A DNA stretch of 64,000 bases from Hymenobacter norwichensis DSM 15439 (GTDB taxonomy: Bacteria > Bacteroidota > Bacteroidia > Cytophagales > Hymenobacteraceae). The position numbers and the translations under genes are program-made. Each line of letters starts with the position of its first letter. Within the stretch, counting starts at the first letter, position 1. The stretch spans positions 124,001 through 188,000 of the forward strand of contig NZ_ATVL01000010.1 of assembly GCF_000420705.1 (NCBI RefSeq). Direction: 5' to 3'. The notes under the pieces are model-generated. The model did not search any database. It saw only the letters and a program-made list of their open reading frames with translations, and was not told the origin of the DNA. Below, one piece after another: positions 43,212-52,642 of this stretch.

Positions 43212-44261
43212 ATGATTAAATCCCTCAAAGCCACTGGCAATCAGCTGGCTGACCCCGCGTTCCAGCTGACTGTGCTTCGCTCAGAGCAGGCAGAAGGCGC
43301 CCACCTGCCGTCGTTCCACGAGAAAATGCGCGCTGCTGGGCTGTTTCCGTTGCGCCCAACGGAGGCCACGGTGCTGCAAATCAACGTGGGCAAGATGTGC
43401 AACCAAGTGTGCCGCCACTGCCACGTAGATGCCGGGCCGGACCGCAAGGAAATCATGACCCGCGAAACCATGCAGCTCTGCCTGGATGCGCTGGCCCAGA
43501 CCACTATCCCGACGGTGGACCTGACTGGCGGCGCGCCGGAGATGAACCCCGATTTTCGCTGGTTTGTGGAGCAGTTGCACGCGCTGGGCCGCCACATCAT
43601 TGTGCGCTGCAACCTGACCATTATCGTAGCCAACAAAAAGTACCACGACCTGCCCGAGTTCTTCCGAGCGCACGGAGTGGAAGTAGTTAGCTCCCTGCCG
43701 TTCTACAACGCCAAAACCACTGACCGGCAGCGCGGGGACGGCGTGTTTGATGATTCCATCAAAGCTCTGAAAATGCTCAACGCCGTCGGCTACGGCATTG
43801 AGGGTAGCGGCCTGAGGCTGAACTTGGTGTACAACCCCAATGGTGCGTTCTTGCCGGGCTCCCAGAAAGGCCTGCAAGACCAGTTCAAGCGCGCCCTGAG
43901 CAAGGATTTCGGCATCGTGTTCAATGAGCTGTACGCCATTACCAACATCCCCGTCAGCCGCTACCTCGACTTCCTGCTGGAGTCGGGCAACTACGCGGGC
44001 TACATGGACAAGCTGGTAACAGCCTTCAACCCTGCCGCGGCGGCCGGCGTGATGTGCCGCAGCACCATCTCCGTCAGTTGGGATGGCTACCTCTACGACT
44101 GCGACTTCAACCAAATGCTGGACCTGAAAGTGGCCAGCGCCGTGCAGCATATCCGCGACTTTTCGGCTAGTACGCTGGCCGAGCGCGCCGTGGTGGTCAA
44201 TCAGCATTGCTACGGTTGCACTGCTGGCAGCGGCTCTAGCTGCGGCGGGGCCACGGCCTGA
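43212..44261 (+). CDS. arsS: ArsS, radical SAM protein of arsenosugar biosynthesis
   Basis: A 349-residue radical SAM enzyme with the iron-sulfur motif CNQVCRHC (C63, C67, C70) and SAM-binding DLTGGAPEMNPDF. The C-terminal region ends in cysteines (HCYGCTAGSGSSCGG) that may hold a second cluster. ArsS is thought to attach a 5'-deoxyadenosyl group to dimethylated arsenic, the key step to arsenosugars. The TTG at 43203 is in frame, but the ATG at 43212 gives the family start. Confidence 0.95.
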   Translation: MIKSLKATGNQLADPAFQLTVLRSEQAEGAHLPSFHEKMRAAGLFPLRPTEATVLQINVGKMCNQVCRHCHVDAGPDRKEIMTRETMQLCLDALAQTTIPTVDLTGGAPEMNPDFRWFVEQLHALGRHIIVRCNLTIIVANKKYHDLPEFFRAHGVEVVSSLPFYNAKTTDRQRGDGVFDDSIKALKMLNAVGYGIEGSGLRLNLVYNPNGAFLPGSQKGLQDQFKRALSKDFGIVFNELYAITNIPVSRYLDFLLESGNYAGYMDKLVTAFNPAAAAGVMCRSTISVSWDGYLYDCDFNQMLDLKVASAVQHIRDFSASTLAERAVVVNQHCYGCTAGSGSSCGGATA

Positions 44262-44296
44262 GCGGCACCATACTTACCAACAGTTCCTCATCTTTA

Positions 44297-44330
44297 CATC
44301 CCGCAGCAACTGAGAGTTGTCTGCGGGATG
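44297..44330 (+). terminator. Terminator after arsS
   Basis: Stem CATCCCGCAG (44297-44306) with CTGCGGGATG (44321-44330), extended by an inner CAACT/AGTTG pair and followed by TTTGTGTTT. Confidence 0.75.
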
Positions 44331-44423
44331 TTTGTGTTTACTTCACTCATTGTTTGTGGCTTTCTGTTTACCTGAATCCAGCGGGTGCGCCGTGCTATTC
44401 ACTATGCTTATTTCCGCTGCTGT

Positions 44424-45107
44424 ATGAGAACAATGTTGCGTCACTGTCTATTTGCAGAAGCGCTGGGTACAGCAGTGCTATTACTATTCGGAACGGGGGC
44501 GGTAGTTGTCAATGAGCAGACCCACGCGCTGGGGCACGGCGGTATTGCCGCCGCCTTCGGGCTAGTGGTACTGATTCTGATTCAGGGGTTGGGCCACGTG
44601 AGCGGGGCGCACGTCAATCCGGCCGTGACACTGGGCTTCTGGGTGGCCGGGCGGTTTCCGGGGCGGCGAGTGCTGCCCTACGTGGTGGCGCAGCTGGCGG
44701 GTGCGTTTGTGGGCAGTGGCCTAGTGAAACTGCTGGCTACCCCCAACTCAACGCTGGGCGCTACCCTGCCGGCACACAGCGCCGGGCAGGCGTTTGGTAT
44801 CGAGGTGTTCCTCACGTTCTGGCTGATGCTGGTTATTCTGCGGGTTACGTCCAGTTTCTATGAGCAGGGCCTGCTGGTGGGCATTACCATCAGTGCTACG
44901 GTAGGGCTGGAAGCCTTAGTAGGTGGTCCGCTGAGCGGAGCCTCCATGAACCCCGCCCGCTCATTGGCGCCGGCCTTCGTGAGCGGGCACCTAGAGGCCG
45001 CCTGGGTGTACGTAGTGGCCCCGGTAGCCGGCGTACTGCTGGCCGTAGCAGTCGACCGGCTGCTGGAGTTGCGTACGCCACCGGTGTCGGGTCAAACACC
45101 GCAATAG
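44424..45107 (+). CDS. MIP-family aquaglyceroporin, possible arsenite channel
   Basis: A 227-residue inner-membrane channel with six predicted helices and the two NPA boxes HVNPAVTLG (65-67) and SMNPARSLAPA (176-178). The start at 44424 (MRTMLRHCLF) is preferred over the GTG at 44385. Aquaglyceroporins such as AqpS carry arsenite and methylated arsenic species in ars loci. Its position beside arsS suggests export or uptake of an arsenic compound. Plain water or glycerol transport is possible. Confidence 0.85.
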   Translation: MRTMLRHCLFAEALGTAVLLLFGTGAVVVNEQTHALGHGGIAAAFGLVVLILIQGLGHVSGAHVNPAVTLGFWVAGRFPGRRVLPYVVAQLAGAFVGSGLVKLLATPNSTLGATLPAHSAGQAFGIEVFLTFWLMLVILRVTSSFYEQGLLVGITISATVGLEALVGGPLSGASMNPARSLAPAFVSGHLEAAWVYVVAPVAGVLLAVAVDRLLELRTPPVSGQTPQ

Positions 45108-45547
45108 CTGTGGATTCCGTTGTTAACTGCGTTTTAGTGCAATTTGAAGCCGATGCTGAATGGGGGAGTGAAGCTAGGTTTACAGCGAATAGCAATCCTC
45201 GGCGCTTCTGAATATTGAGTATAAGCGGGTTTGAATTTTAGCTATAGGCTTGCTGTCAATAACCACTGCTAGGGTTTGTTTGACATGGTTTTGATTAAGT
45301 GTAAATGCTCTGTGCATCAATAAGATAGCAGAGGTGGTGGAAAGTGGCTTCAGTTACTCTGAAACCAATTTTTTAGGGAGTAGAAAGCAGAGAATAGCTA
45401 GGTCTCAGGTAGTGGCAACGTTCCCGGTAACGTTGCCACTACTTATTTCCAGCCAATGGTTGGCGTGCTATACAATCCTATTCATATTCAGTTGCTGCAA
45501 TCGTTTTCGGCACTCTTCTATTCCTCACCTTCTGGCTTAGGACTATT
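45108..45547. other. 440-base gap with a strong hairpin (45409-45442)
   Basis: No gene is visible. The stretch is AT-rich near 45190-45310 and probably holds the pectate lyase promoter. At 45409-45442 is a perfect 14-base stem (GTAGTGGCAACGTT and its complement) with a 6-base loop CCCGGT. It lacks a T-run, so it may be a repeat-family hairpin or an mRNA leader element. Confidence 0.6.
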
Positions 45548-47293
45548 ATGATTTCATCTCTACTTCCCAAAGCTATTCGCTACTCGTTCGTGCTTGCTTC
45601 TGCCTGCGGAATGCTGCTTGTTCAAGCTGCTGAGGCACAACGGCTAAGTGCATTTCCAGGGGCGGAAGGCGCGGGCAAGTACACCTCGGGTGGGCGCGGT
45701 ACCACGGCGGTGCCTACTACCGTTTTTGCGGTAACATCCCTGGCCGATACCAATACGCCGGGCACGTTGCGCTACGCCCTGAGCCAGTCGGCAACGGCGG
45801 CGCCGCACCGTACCATTGTGTTTCGGGTGTGCGGCACCATCCGGCTCACTTCCGGCTTGCGCATTCCGGCCAACACCACTATTGCCGGCCAAACCGCGCC
45901 CGGTGAAGGCATTTGCCTCGCTGACCAGGAAGTGACGGTGAACGGCAACAATGTCATTGTGCGGTTTATGCGCTTCCGCCTCGGCGACCGGTACCAGAAC
46001 GGTGGCATGGTGAACGGCAGCGGCGACGATGACGCGTTTGGGGGGCGCTTCAACACCAAAACCATCATCGACCACTGCTCGATGAGCTGGAGTACCGACG
46101 AGGCTTTCTCGTTCTACCAGGGCGACAGTACCACCTTGCAATGGAACCTGATCAGTGAGCCGCTCAACTACTCGTACCACTTCGAAACTGGTGACACCGA
46201 TTTCGAGGAGCACGGCTACGGTGGGGTGTGGGGCTCGCGCAATGGCTCGTTTCACCACAACCTGATTGCGCATTGCAAAGGCCGCATGCCCCGGTTTTCG
46301 GGTAGTGGGGGCCTGACGCCGGCCGTGCAAGGCGCCGAAAAGTGCGACTTCCGCAACAACGTTATCTACAACTGGGTGTCGTACAGCACCAACGGGGGCG
46401 AAGGGGGTTACTACAACGTGGTCAACAACTACTACAAGTACGGCCCCAATACCCAAACCGCCAGCACCAGCGGCGTGCCGCGGCGCCAGATGATTATGAA
46501 TCCCAGCATCTCGTCGGCGCTGCCCTACCCGATGGTGTACCTGACGGGCAACTACGTGGACGGTTCGGCAGCCGTTACCAGCCGCAACTGGCGCGGCATT
46601 GCCATGGCCGGCGGCACCCAAGCCGACACGGTGCAGTCGAAAGCCACAACGCCGTTTTCAGTTATTGCAGTGCCCACCCAGGCCGCTACCGATGCCTACG
46701 AAGCGGTGCTCAACAACGCCGGCTGCGTGCTGCCCGCCCGCGATACGCTCGACCAGCGCATTGTCAGGAATGTGCGCAACCGTACGGGCCGGGTGATTGA
46801 TGTGCAGGGCGGTTACCCGCACGGGACGCCCTTTGCTACCACCCAGGGTGCGTGGCCGGCCCTCACCTGCGCCGCCGCCCCCCTCGACACCGACCAAGAC
46901 GGTATGCCCGACGGTTGGGAAACCAGCAATGGCCTGAACCCCAACAATGCCACCGACCGACAAGGCATTGCCACCAACGGCTACACCAACCTGGAAAACT
47001 ACCTCAACGGCATTGCCGCCGTGGTAATGGGCAACAAGGCCCCCACGAAAGAACTGCGTTTGGGTGTGTACCCCAATCCAACCCAAGAACAGGTTACCCT
47101 AACGCACCCCAGCAGCCGCAAGCCCGCCCAGGCGGAGGTGTTCACCTTCGATGGCCGGCGCGTGGCGCAGCTAGTGGTACCGGCCGGCACCACGGAAACC
47201 GTTGTTGCGGTGGGGCAACTGGCGCGGGGCAACTACTTCATCCGGTATTCGGGGGAAGCTGGTGAGCTGTCTGCCAAGCTCCTGCGCGAATAG
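45548..47293 (+). CDS. Secreted PL1-type pectate lyase with T9SS tail
   Basis: A 581-residue secreted right-handed beta-helix protein of the pectate lyase superfamily. After the signal peptide (about 1-30) comes the family start FPGAEGAGKYTSGGRG, then IIDHCSMSWSTDEAFSF, SFHHNLIAHCKGRMPRF and VYNW/NNYYKYGP repeats. Near residue 440 there is a calcium-type loop (DTDQDGMPDGWE) and at the end a type A sorting domain (LGVYPNP...). It would cut homogalacturonan at the cell surface or outside. First gene of a pectin group. Confidence 0.9.
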   Translation: MISSLLPKAIRYSFVLASACGMLLVQAAEAQRLSAFPGAEGAGKYTSGGRGTTAVPTTVFAVTSLADTNTPGTLRYALSQSATAAPHRTIVFRVCGTIRLTSGLRIPANTTIAGQTAPGEGICLADQEVTVNGNNVIVRFMRFRLGDRYQNGGMVNGSGDDDAFGGRFNTKTIIDHCSMSWSTDEAFSFYQGDSTTLQWNLISEPLNYSYHFETGDTDFEEHGYGGVWGSRNGSFHHNLIAHCKGRMPRFSGSGGLTPAVQGAEKCDFRNNVIYNWVSYSTNGGEGGYYNVVNNYYKYGPNTQTASTSGVPRRQMIMNPSISSALPYPMVYLTGNYVDGSAAVTSRNWRGIAMAGGTQADTVQSKATTPFSVIAVPTQAATDAYEAVLNNAGCVLPARDTLDQRIVRNVRNRTGRVIDVQGGYPHGTPFATTQGAWPALTCAAAPLDTDQDGMPDGWETSNGLNPNNATDRQGIATNGYTNLENYLNGIAAVVMGNKAPTKELRLGVYPNPTQEQVTLTHPSSRKPAQAEVFTFDGRRVAQLVVPAGTTETVVAVGQLARGNYFIRYSGEAGELSAKLLRE

Positions 47294-47373
47294 TCTTGCA
47301 CGTAGTGTCTGCTGGCAGATAGCGCCGGCGGCGCCTGTGCCTTTGTTGTTCCACCACTTCCAAATTCCCTTCT

Positions 47374-49959
47374 ATGAAACAACTGCTTACTCCCATTTCG
47401 CGCAGTGTGGTCGTGCTGATGCTGTTGCTGCTGAGCGTAGTTGCGCGGGCGCAAACCACCTACGATGCCGTAGTGGCTAAAGACGGCTCGGGCACGTTTA
47501 CTACGGTGCAGGCGGCCGTGAATGCCGCGCCCACCGGCCGCACCACGCCGTACACCATATTCATCAAAAACGGCAAGTACCGCGAGAAGCTGACTATCCC
47601 GATTAACAAGCCATTTTTGCAGCTCATCGGGGAAAGCGCAGCCAACACGCTCATCACTTGGAACGACGCCAATACGCCCACTTTTCCGGGCAACTCGTCC
47701 ACAGTCATCATCAATGCCTCCGACATCACGGCCGTAAACATCACCTTCGAGAATTCCTATGGGGATTCGCCGCAGGCCTTGGCCATGTACACCACCGGCG
47801 ACCGGATAGCCTTCAAGAACTGCCGGTTTCTGGGGGGACAGGATACGGTGCAGCTCAACTCGAATGCGGGCAACCGCAACTACTTCAAAGACTGCTACAT
47901 TGATGGCGTAGTCGATTTTATTTTCGGCAGCGCCCGGGGCGTGTTTGAGGGTTGCATGATTTACCCCAAAACGCGCCTGAACGGCGGTACGGGCGGCTAC
48001 ATCACGGCGGCCAATACGCAGGCAGGTCAGCCATACGGCTTTGTGTTCCGAAAGTGCACCATCCTCAACAACCGGGGCACCACTACCTACACGCTCGGCC
48101 GCCCCTGGCAGAACGACTCCGGCTCGACGCCCACGGACCGCTCGCATACCAAGGTAGTGTGGCTGAACACCATCATGGGCTCGACTATAAAACCGGTGGG
48201 CTGGCAGCTGTGGGACGCCGGCACTGTAACGAGCGTAATTACCTACGCCGAATACAAAAGCCGGGAGTTCAATGGCTCCCTGGTAGACATCAGCCAGCGT
48301 ATTCCATGGTCTATTCAGCTGGCCGACACCGATACCGCCCAATACACCCGCGCCGCCGTGCTAGGCACCTGGAACCCTTGCGCCCTGCTGGCCGGCTTCT
48401 GCACCAGTATGCCCTCTGAAATTGCCGTGTCCAATTTCCAGGCCGTGAAAGGGACGAGTACCACGCCTTCGAGCTTCACCTGGAACCTGAGCTGGCCCAT
48501 TGCCGGGGTGCAGTACCAGGTGCTACGCAGCAGCACACGCAGGGGCACCTACACGCCCGTGTATACTACCACCTCAACGGTAGCTACCGACGTCAACTTT
48601 GCTACCACCGACCCTACTCCGGCGCCTGGTGTATCGTACTATTACTACGTGCAGGCCAGCAAAACCGGACTCGCCACGCACGTCACCGATACGCTGCAAG
48701 TTTCCAGTACGCCCACTATTACCACTGCGGGCACTCTCCAAAGCTTCCTGCAAGGCGGTGGCCAGCCGTCGGCGGCGCAAAGCCTCCTGGTGGCCGGCGA
48801 GAACCTGACCACGGCACTGGTAGTTACGCCGCCTGCTAACTTCCAGGTATCAGCCAACGGAGGCACCACCTGGAACACCAGCACTTCTCCGCTCACGCTT
48901 GCTCCCAGCAGCACGGGCACAGTGGCCAATACCATAGTTAGCGTGCGGCTGAACGCGGCCACCGTAGGTGCCTTCAGCGGCAACCTTACCTTGGCCAGCA
49001 CCGGAGCGGCTACCGTTACGCTGCCGCTAATGGGCACTACGCAGGCGGCCGCGCTGCCCCAATCAGCACCCTTGCAGTGGTGGCCCATGACGCGCAACAA
49101 CCAAGACAGTATTGCTGTGCGCGCCTCAGCCGTGCAGGCTACCACCCCTACATTTCGCAAGTTTGTGGTATCCAATGGTTCGGCTACGGCCAGCATCCCG
49201 CCGTACTCGGCGCGCTACGGGCAGGCCTTCTCTCCTTCGGCCGAGGGCGGCTGGACGGCGGCGGTGGGCGGCAACGGCTCTAACCTGAACCGTGCCTACT
49301 ACGAGCAGTTCACGGTAGCCGGAGTGGCCGGCCGCAGTCTGCGCCTCGATTCGCTGCTGCTGACCACCTACGTAACCGGCTCAACCAGCGGTACCAAGCT
49401 GGCAGTGGTGTGGTCGAAAACCGGGTTTACTACCGCCGACTCCACCAACGTGAGTGGGGGCGTTGGGCCTGCCGGTACCCTGCTGAGCACGGCCAACGGC
49501 GCTTTTGCTACGCCTATTCTGCTGGGCTCTCAAAGCACTTACCGGTTGGCATTTGCCGGGCCTACTGGCGTAACCTTGCAGCCCGGCCAGCGGCTGACTT
49601 TCCGGCTGTATTATAGCTGCGGCTCCACCACCACTACTACCCGCTTTGCCACCCTGCGAAACGTGGTAGTGAAAGGCGAAGCTCTTACCGTAATGAGCAC
49701 ATCCCGCCCCGCCACCGACGTGCAGCTGGGGGTGTACCCCAATCCTGGCGCCAGCGCTATGCTGCTGCTGCACCCGGCTGCCACAGCCGAAGCCAGCGTG
49801 GCAGTGTATTCCCTCACGGGCCAGCAGGTGGCACAGTTGGCCTGCAAAGCCGGAATTACCCAAACCAGCCTCGATGTATCGCGCCTGGCTACGGGCAGCT
49901 ACTTACTGGTTTTCCGCAACGGCGAGCAGCGACTCACTACGCATATAGTAAGGCAGTAA
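47374..49959 (+). CDS. Secreted pectin methylesterase (CE8) with beta-rich modules and T9SS tail
   Basis: An 861-residue secreted protein. The N-terminal CE8 domain (about 28-330) has Q134, GGQDTVQLN (D157), VDFIFGSA (D181) and LGRPW (R243, W245), the catalytic residues of pectin methylesterases. Residues 350-445 look like a fibronectin type III-like module, 450-565 a repeat module (LQSFLQGGGQPSAAQSLLVAGENL), and 570-770 a further beta domain, before the type A sorting domain (QLGVYPNP). It would remove methyl groups so the lyases can act. It is much longer than a bare CE8 enzyme. Confidence 0.92.
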   Translation: MKQLLTPISRSVVVLMLLLLSVVARAQTTYDAVVAKDGSGTFTTVQAAVNAAPTGRTTPYTIFIKNGKYREKLTIPINKPFLQLIGESAANTLITWNDANTPTFPGNSSTVIINASDITAVNITFENSYGDSPQALAMYTTGDRIAFKNCRFLGGQDTVQLNSNAGNRNYFKDCYIDGVVDFIFGSARGVFEGCMIYPKTRLNGGTGGYITAANTQAGQPYGFVFRKCTILNNRGTTTYTLGRPWQNDSGSTPTDRSHTKVVWLNTIMGSTIKPVGWQLWDAGTVTSVITYAEYKSREFNGSLVDISQRIPWSIQLADTDTAQYTRAAVLGTWNPCALLAGFCTSMPSEIAVSNFQAVKGTSTTPSSFTWNLSWPIAGVQYQVLRSSTRRGTYTPVYTTTSTVATDVNFATTDPTPAPGVSYYYYVQASKTGLATHVTDTLQVSSTPTITTAGTLQSFLQGGGQPSAAQSLLVAGENLTTALVVTPPANFQVSANGGTTWNTSTSPLTLAPSSTGTVANTIVSVRLNAATVGAFSGNLTLASTGAATVTLPLMGTTQAAALPQSAPLQWWPMTRNNQDSIAVRASAVQATTPTFRKFVVSNGSATASIPPYSARYGQAFSPSAEGGWTAAVGGNGSNLNRAYYEQFTVAGVAGRSLRLDSLLLTTYVTGSTSGTKLAVVWSKTGFTTADSTNVSGGVGPAGTLLSTANGAFATPILLGSQSTYRLAFAGPTGVTLQPGQRLTFRLYYSCGSTTTTTRFATLRNVVVKGEALTVMSTSRPATDVQLGVYPNPGASAMLLLHPAATAEASVAVYSLTGQQVAQLACKAGITQTSLDVSRLATGSYLLVFRNGEQRLTTHIVRQ

Positions 49960-50078
49960 ACAGCTTGCGCGCAGCCCCGTTCCGGTACTGCTTTTTTATG
50001 GGCAGGGGCAGGTTATACCTCCTGGTTAGGCGGGCCACCTAGTGCTACCACCGTATCATCCACCAATTCAATTCCCAT

Positions 50079-51797
50079 ATGATTACTCTACACTCTCTTT
50101 CGACGCGGTTGCCGCTGGCCGTTGGGGTCATGCTTTTAGCCGCTAACGTCTCTGGTGCTTTGCAGGCGCAGCAACTCGTGGCTTTTCCAGGGGCCGAGGG
50201 CTACGGCCGCTTTGCTACGGGGGGCCGCGGCGGGCAGGTAGTTGAAGTCACCAACCTGAATGACTCGGGGGCGGGCAGCTTCCGCGACGCCTTCAACCAG
50301 TATCCGGGGCAGCCGATTACCATCGTGTTCCGGGTGGGCGGCATCATCGAGTTGAACACGCCGTTGCGCCCCACCCGCTCCAACCTGACCATTGCTGGCC
50401 AAACGGCTCCTGGGGACGGAATCTGCCTGAAAAGGAGCACGTTCAAGCTGTTCGGCAACAACATCATTGTGCGCTACATCCGTACCCGCCCCGGCGATAT
50501 AAAAGGCTCCAACAGCCCGGCGGTGTATGGGATGAACATGGAGAACTGCAAGAACTTCATTGTCGACCACTGCTCGATGAGCTGGGCAATTGAAGAAGCC
50601 GCCACCTTCTACGACAACAACAACTCCACGGTGCAGTGGTGCCTGATAAGCGAAAGTCTCAATTCATCATTCAATGGCAAAGGCGACCACGGCTACGCGG
50701 GCGTGTGGGGCGGACAGTATTCCTCGTACCACCACAACCTGATTGCGCACCATCACAGCCGTACTATCCGCTTCAACGGTGCTCGCGCCCACGACACTGT
50801 TGCGGTAGTGGACTACCGCAACAACGTTATCTACAACTGGGGCAATAACAATGCGGCCTACGGCAACGAAGTGGAAATCAACGGCGGCTCGGCCCAACTG
50901 AATCTGGTAAACAACTACTACAAAGCTGGTCCGGCCACGCCGGCCTCCCGCGCCACCAATATCTTCGACATTACGGAGGCCTACAATGCCGCCACGCCCA
51001 ACAAGCCCACGGGCAAAGTGTACGCCGATGGCAACTACGTGGACGGCTACCCCACCATAACGGCCGACAACTGGAGCGGAGGAATTAAAATCCGGTATTA
51101 CCCGGCCAGCACGCTGTTGCAGTTCAAGCAGGCGGCGCCCACTCCCAGCCTGGCCCCGGTTACCACCCAAACCGCGCAGGCGGCCTACACCAGCGTGCTG
51201 GCCCAGGCCGGTGCCACCCTCCCGCGCCGCGACGTGGTAGATGCGCGCATAGTAAACGAAACCAGTACCGGCACGGCCACCGGCAGCAGCCCCCAGGGTA
51301 GCACCACCTACGGCCTCAACCAAGGCATCATCGACTCGCAGGCGGACGTGGGCGGCTGGCCGGCCTATGTGGGCGGTGCTGCCCCCCTCGATACCGACCA
51401 AGACGGCATGCCTGACGCTTGGGAAACGTCCATGGGCCTGAGCCCCAACCTGGCTACGGACCGCAACACGGTGGGGGCTAACGGCTACACCATGCTGGAA
51501 AACTACCTGAATGGCATCGTCGCCACGCCGCTGTCCACCAAGAAGCCGGCCGATGCATTAGGGCTGACGGTGTATCCTAACCCCGCCCACGACCAGTTTA
51601 CGCTGGTGCACCCGGTGGCTACGGCTGGCGCCCAGGTGGAGGTTTATAGCTTCGATGGCAAAAAGATAGCCACGGTGGCTAGCGTGGCCGGTACGCAGCA
51701 AACCGTCCTCCACCTAAGCGGACTGGCTTCCGGCAATTATCTGCTGCTGTTCGGCAACGGGCAGCAACGGGGCTCCACCACCATAGTGAAAGAGTAG
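50079..51797 (+). CDS. Second secreted PL1-type pectate lyase with T9SS tail
   Basis: A 572-residue paralogue of the lyase at 45548-47293. Shared features are FPGAEGYGRFATGGRG, FIVDHCSMSWAIEEAATFY, YHHNLIAHHHSRTIRFNG, the DTDQDGMPDAWETSMG calcium-type loop and a C-terminal LTVYPNP sorting domain. The two lyases differ in the middle third, which may reflect different cleavage preferences. It ends the pectin group. Confidence 0.9.
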   Translation: MITLHSLSTRLPLAVGVMLLAANVSGALQAQQLVAFPGAEGYGRFATGGRGGQVVEVTNLNDSGAGSFRDAFNQYPGQPITIVFRVGGIIELNTPLRPTRSNLTIAGQTAPGDGICLKRSTFKLFGNNIIVRYIRTRPGDIKGSNSPAVYGMNMENCKNFIVDHCSMSWAIEEAATFYDNNNSTVQWCLISESLNSSFNGKGDHGYAGVWGGQYSSYHHNLIAHHHSRTIRFNGARAHDTVAVVDYRNNVIYNWGNNNAAYGNEVEINGGSAQLNLVNNYYKAGPATPASRATNIFDITEAYNAATPNKPTGKVYADGNYVDGYPTITADNWSGGIKIRYYPASTLLQFKQAAPTPSLAPVTTQTAQAAYTSVLAQAGATLPRRDVVDARIVNETSTGTATGSSPQGSTTYGLNQGIIDSQADVGGWPAYVGGAAPLDTDQDGMPDAWETSMGLSPNLATDRNTVGANGYTMLENYLNGIVATPLSTKKPADALGLTVYPNPAHDQFTLVHPVATAGAQVEVYSFDGKKIATVASVAGTQQTVLHLSGLASGNYLLLFGNGQQRGSTTIVKE

Positions 51798-51898
51798 CAA
51801 TGCTAAATGTAACGGGTAGCCTCTGTCAGCCAGGGCTACCCGTCAAGGCGTTAAGGGCCGACGAGAACAAAAAAACGAAGCGCCGTATCGGCTGAGTT

Positions 51899-51943
51899 AA
51901 AAACGAAAATGCCCGCCGGTTACCGGCGGGCATTTTCGTTTTT
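51899..51943. terminator. Perfect 21-base terminator hairpin between pectate lyase and tRNA-Asn
   Basis: Arms 51899-51919 and 51923-51943 are fully complementary (AAAAACGAAAATGCCCGCCGG and complement), with a 3-base TTA loop. Read on the minus strand it lies three bases after the tRNA 3' end; on the plus strand it can stop the lyase transcript. Confidence 0.85.
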
Positions 51944-51945
51944 GG

Positions 51946-52019
51946 CGCTCCCTCCTGGGCTCGAACCAGGGACCCTCTGATTAACAGTCAGATGCTCTAA
52001 CCGGCTGAGCTAAGGAAGC
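51946..52019 (-). tRNA. tRNA-Asn (anticodon GTT)
   Basis: A 74-base cloverleaf on the minus strand. Acceptor GCTTCCT (52019-52013) pairs with AGGGAGC, then TA, D-arm GCTC...GAGC, anticodon stem TCTGA/TCAGA with loop CTGTTAA (anticodon GTT), and T-arm GGTTCGAGCC. CCA is not encoded. The terminator follows directly. Confidence 0.95.
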
Positions 52020-52115
52020 GGTTATGGCGACGTTTATCTGTCGTTGCGGGTGCAATATTAGTGCATGGGGCCAGTCTGTGCAAACATTCGCCCTAAAAAA
52101 ATCAAGAAAAAATGA

Positions 52116-52589
52116 CTAGTTGGTGATATTCAGGATGTTCCCGGAAAGCGTAGTAGTGTATTGCCGCAACGAACGACTAGCCGGGCCACTCTGTGGGCGC
52201 CCCTGCAAATCGAACTGGGAGTTGCAACAAGCATCTTTCAGAAACAGCCGCGACGGGTCGATTCTAACGCGGGCGCAGGTATCATTGACGCGGAACGAGC
52301 AGTTCCGATCAAAGGCTACATACGTGTTAGTACTCTGTCGAACCACTATTAGGCCCCGCAAGCCGCCCGTAACGTAAGCTGCGCCATTGTCGGTGCGGAG
52401 TGCCACGTACTGCTGATTGGTGAGGTTAATGCTTTCAGAGAAGCTAACGTAAGGTATCTGTGGCTCCACATTGTTGGAATCGGAGCCACAGGCTGTCAGC
52501 AGCCCACTCAAACACACTACCGCCAGTACGCGCCGCTTACGGAACGTACCGCGTACTGGTAGGATAGTGGCTACTGATTTGTTGTGCAT
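52116..52589 (-). CDS. Rieske-like lipoprotein lacking histidine ligands
   Basis: A 157-residue lipoprotein (lipobox LLTAC, C34). The rest resembles a small Rieske fold: FDRNCSF (C97) where the first Cys-X-His pair is expected, CCNSQFD (C121/C122) where the second is expected, and the end GPASRSLRQYTTTLSGNILNI typical of Rieske-type proteins. The metal-binding histidines are replaced (C97-S-F; C122-N-S), so a [2Fe-2S] cluster is unlikely. Similar lipoproteins occur in Bacteroidota with unknown role. The ATG at 52589 is used; the frame runs to 52628. Confidence 0.7.
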   Translation of the reverse strand: MHNKSVATILPVRGTFRKRRVLAVVCLSGLLTACGSDSNNVEPQIPYVSFSESINLTNQQYVALRTDNGAAYVTGGLRGLIVVRQSTNTYVAFDRNCSFRVNDTCARVRIDPSRLFLKDACCNSQFDLQGRPQSGPASRSLRQYTTTLSGNILNITN

Positions 52590-52642
52590 CTCAATTGAAT
52601 AAGTTTGTAGAGGCAACGAAAAGGGCATTCTCTGCCGCTTTA

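Noticed and set aside
43281..44207. 308-codon minus-strand frame
   Set aside because: Antisense to arsS, which has clear catalytic motifs.
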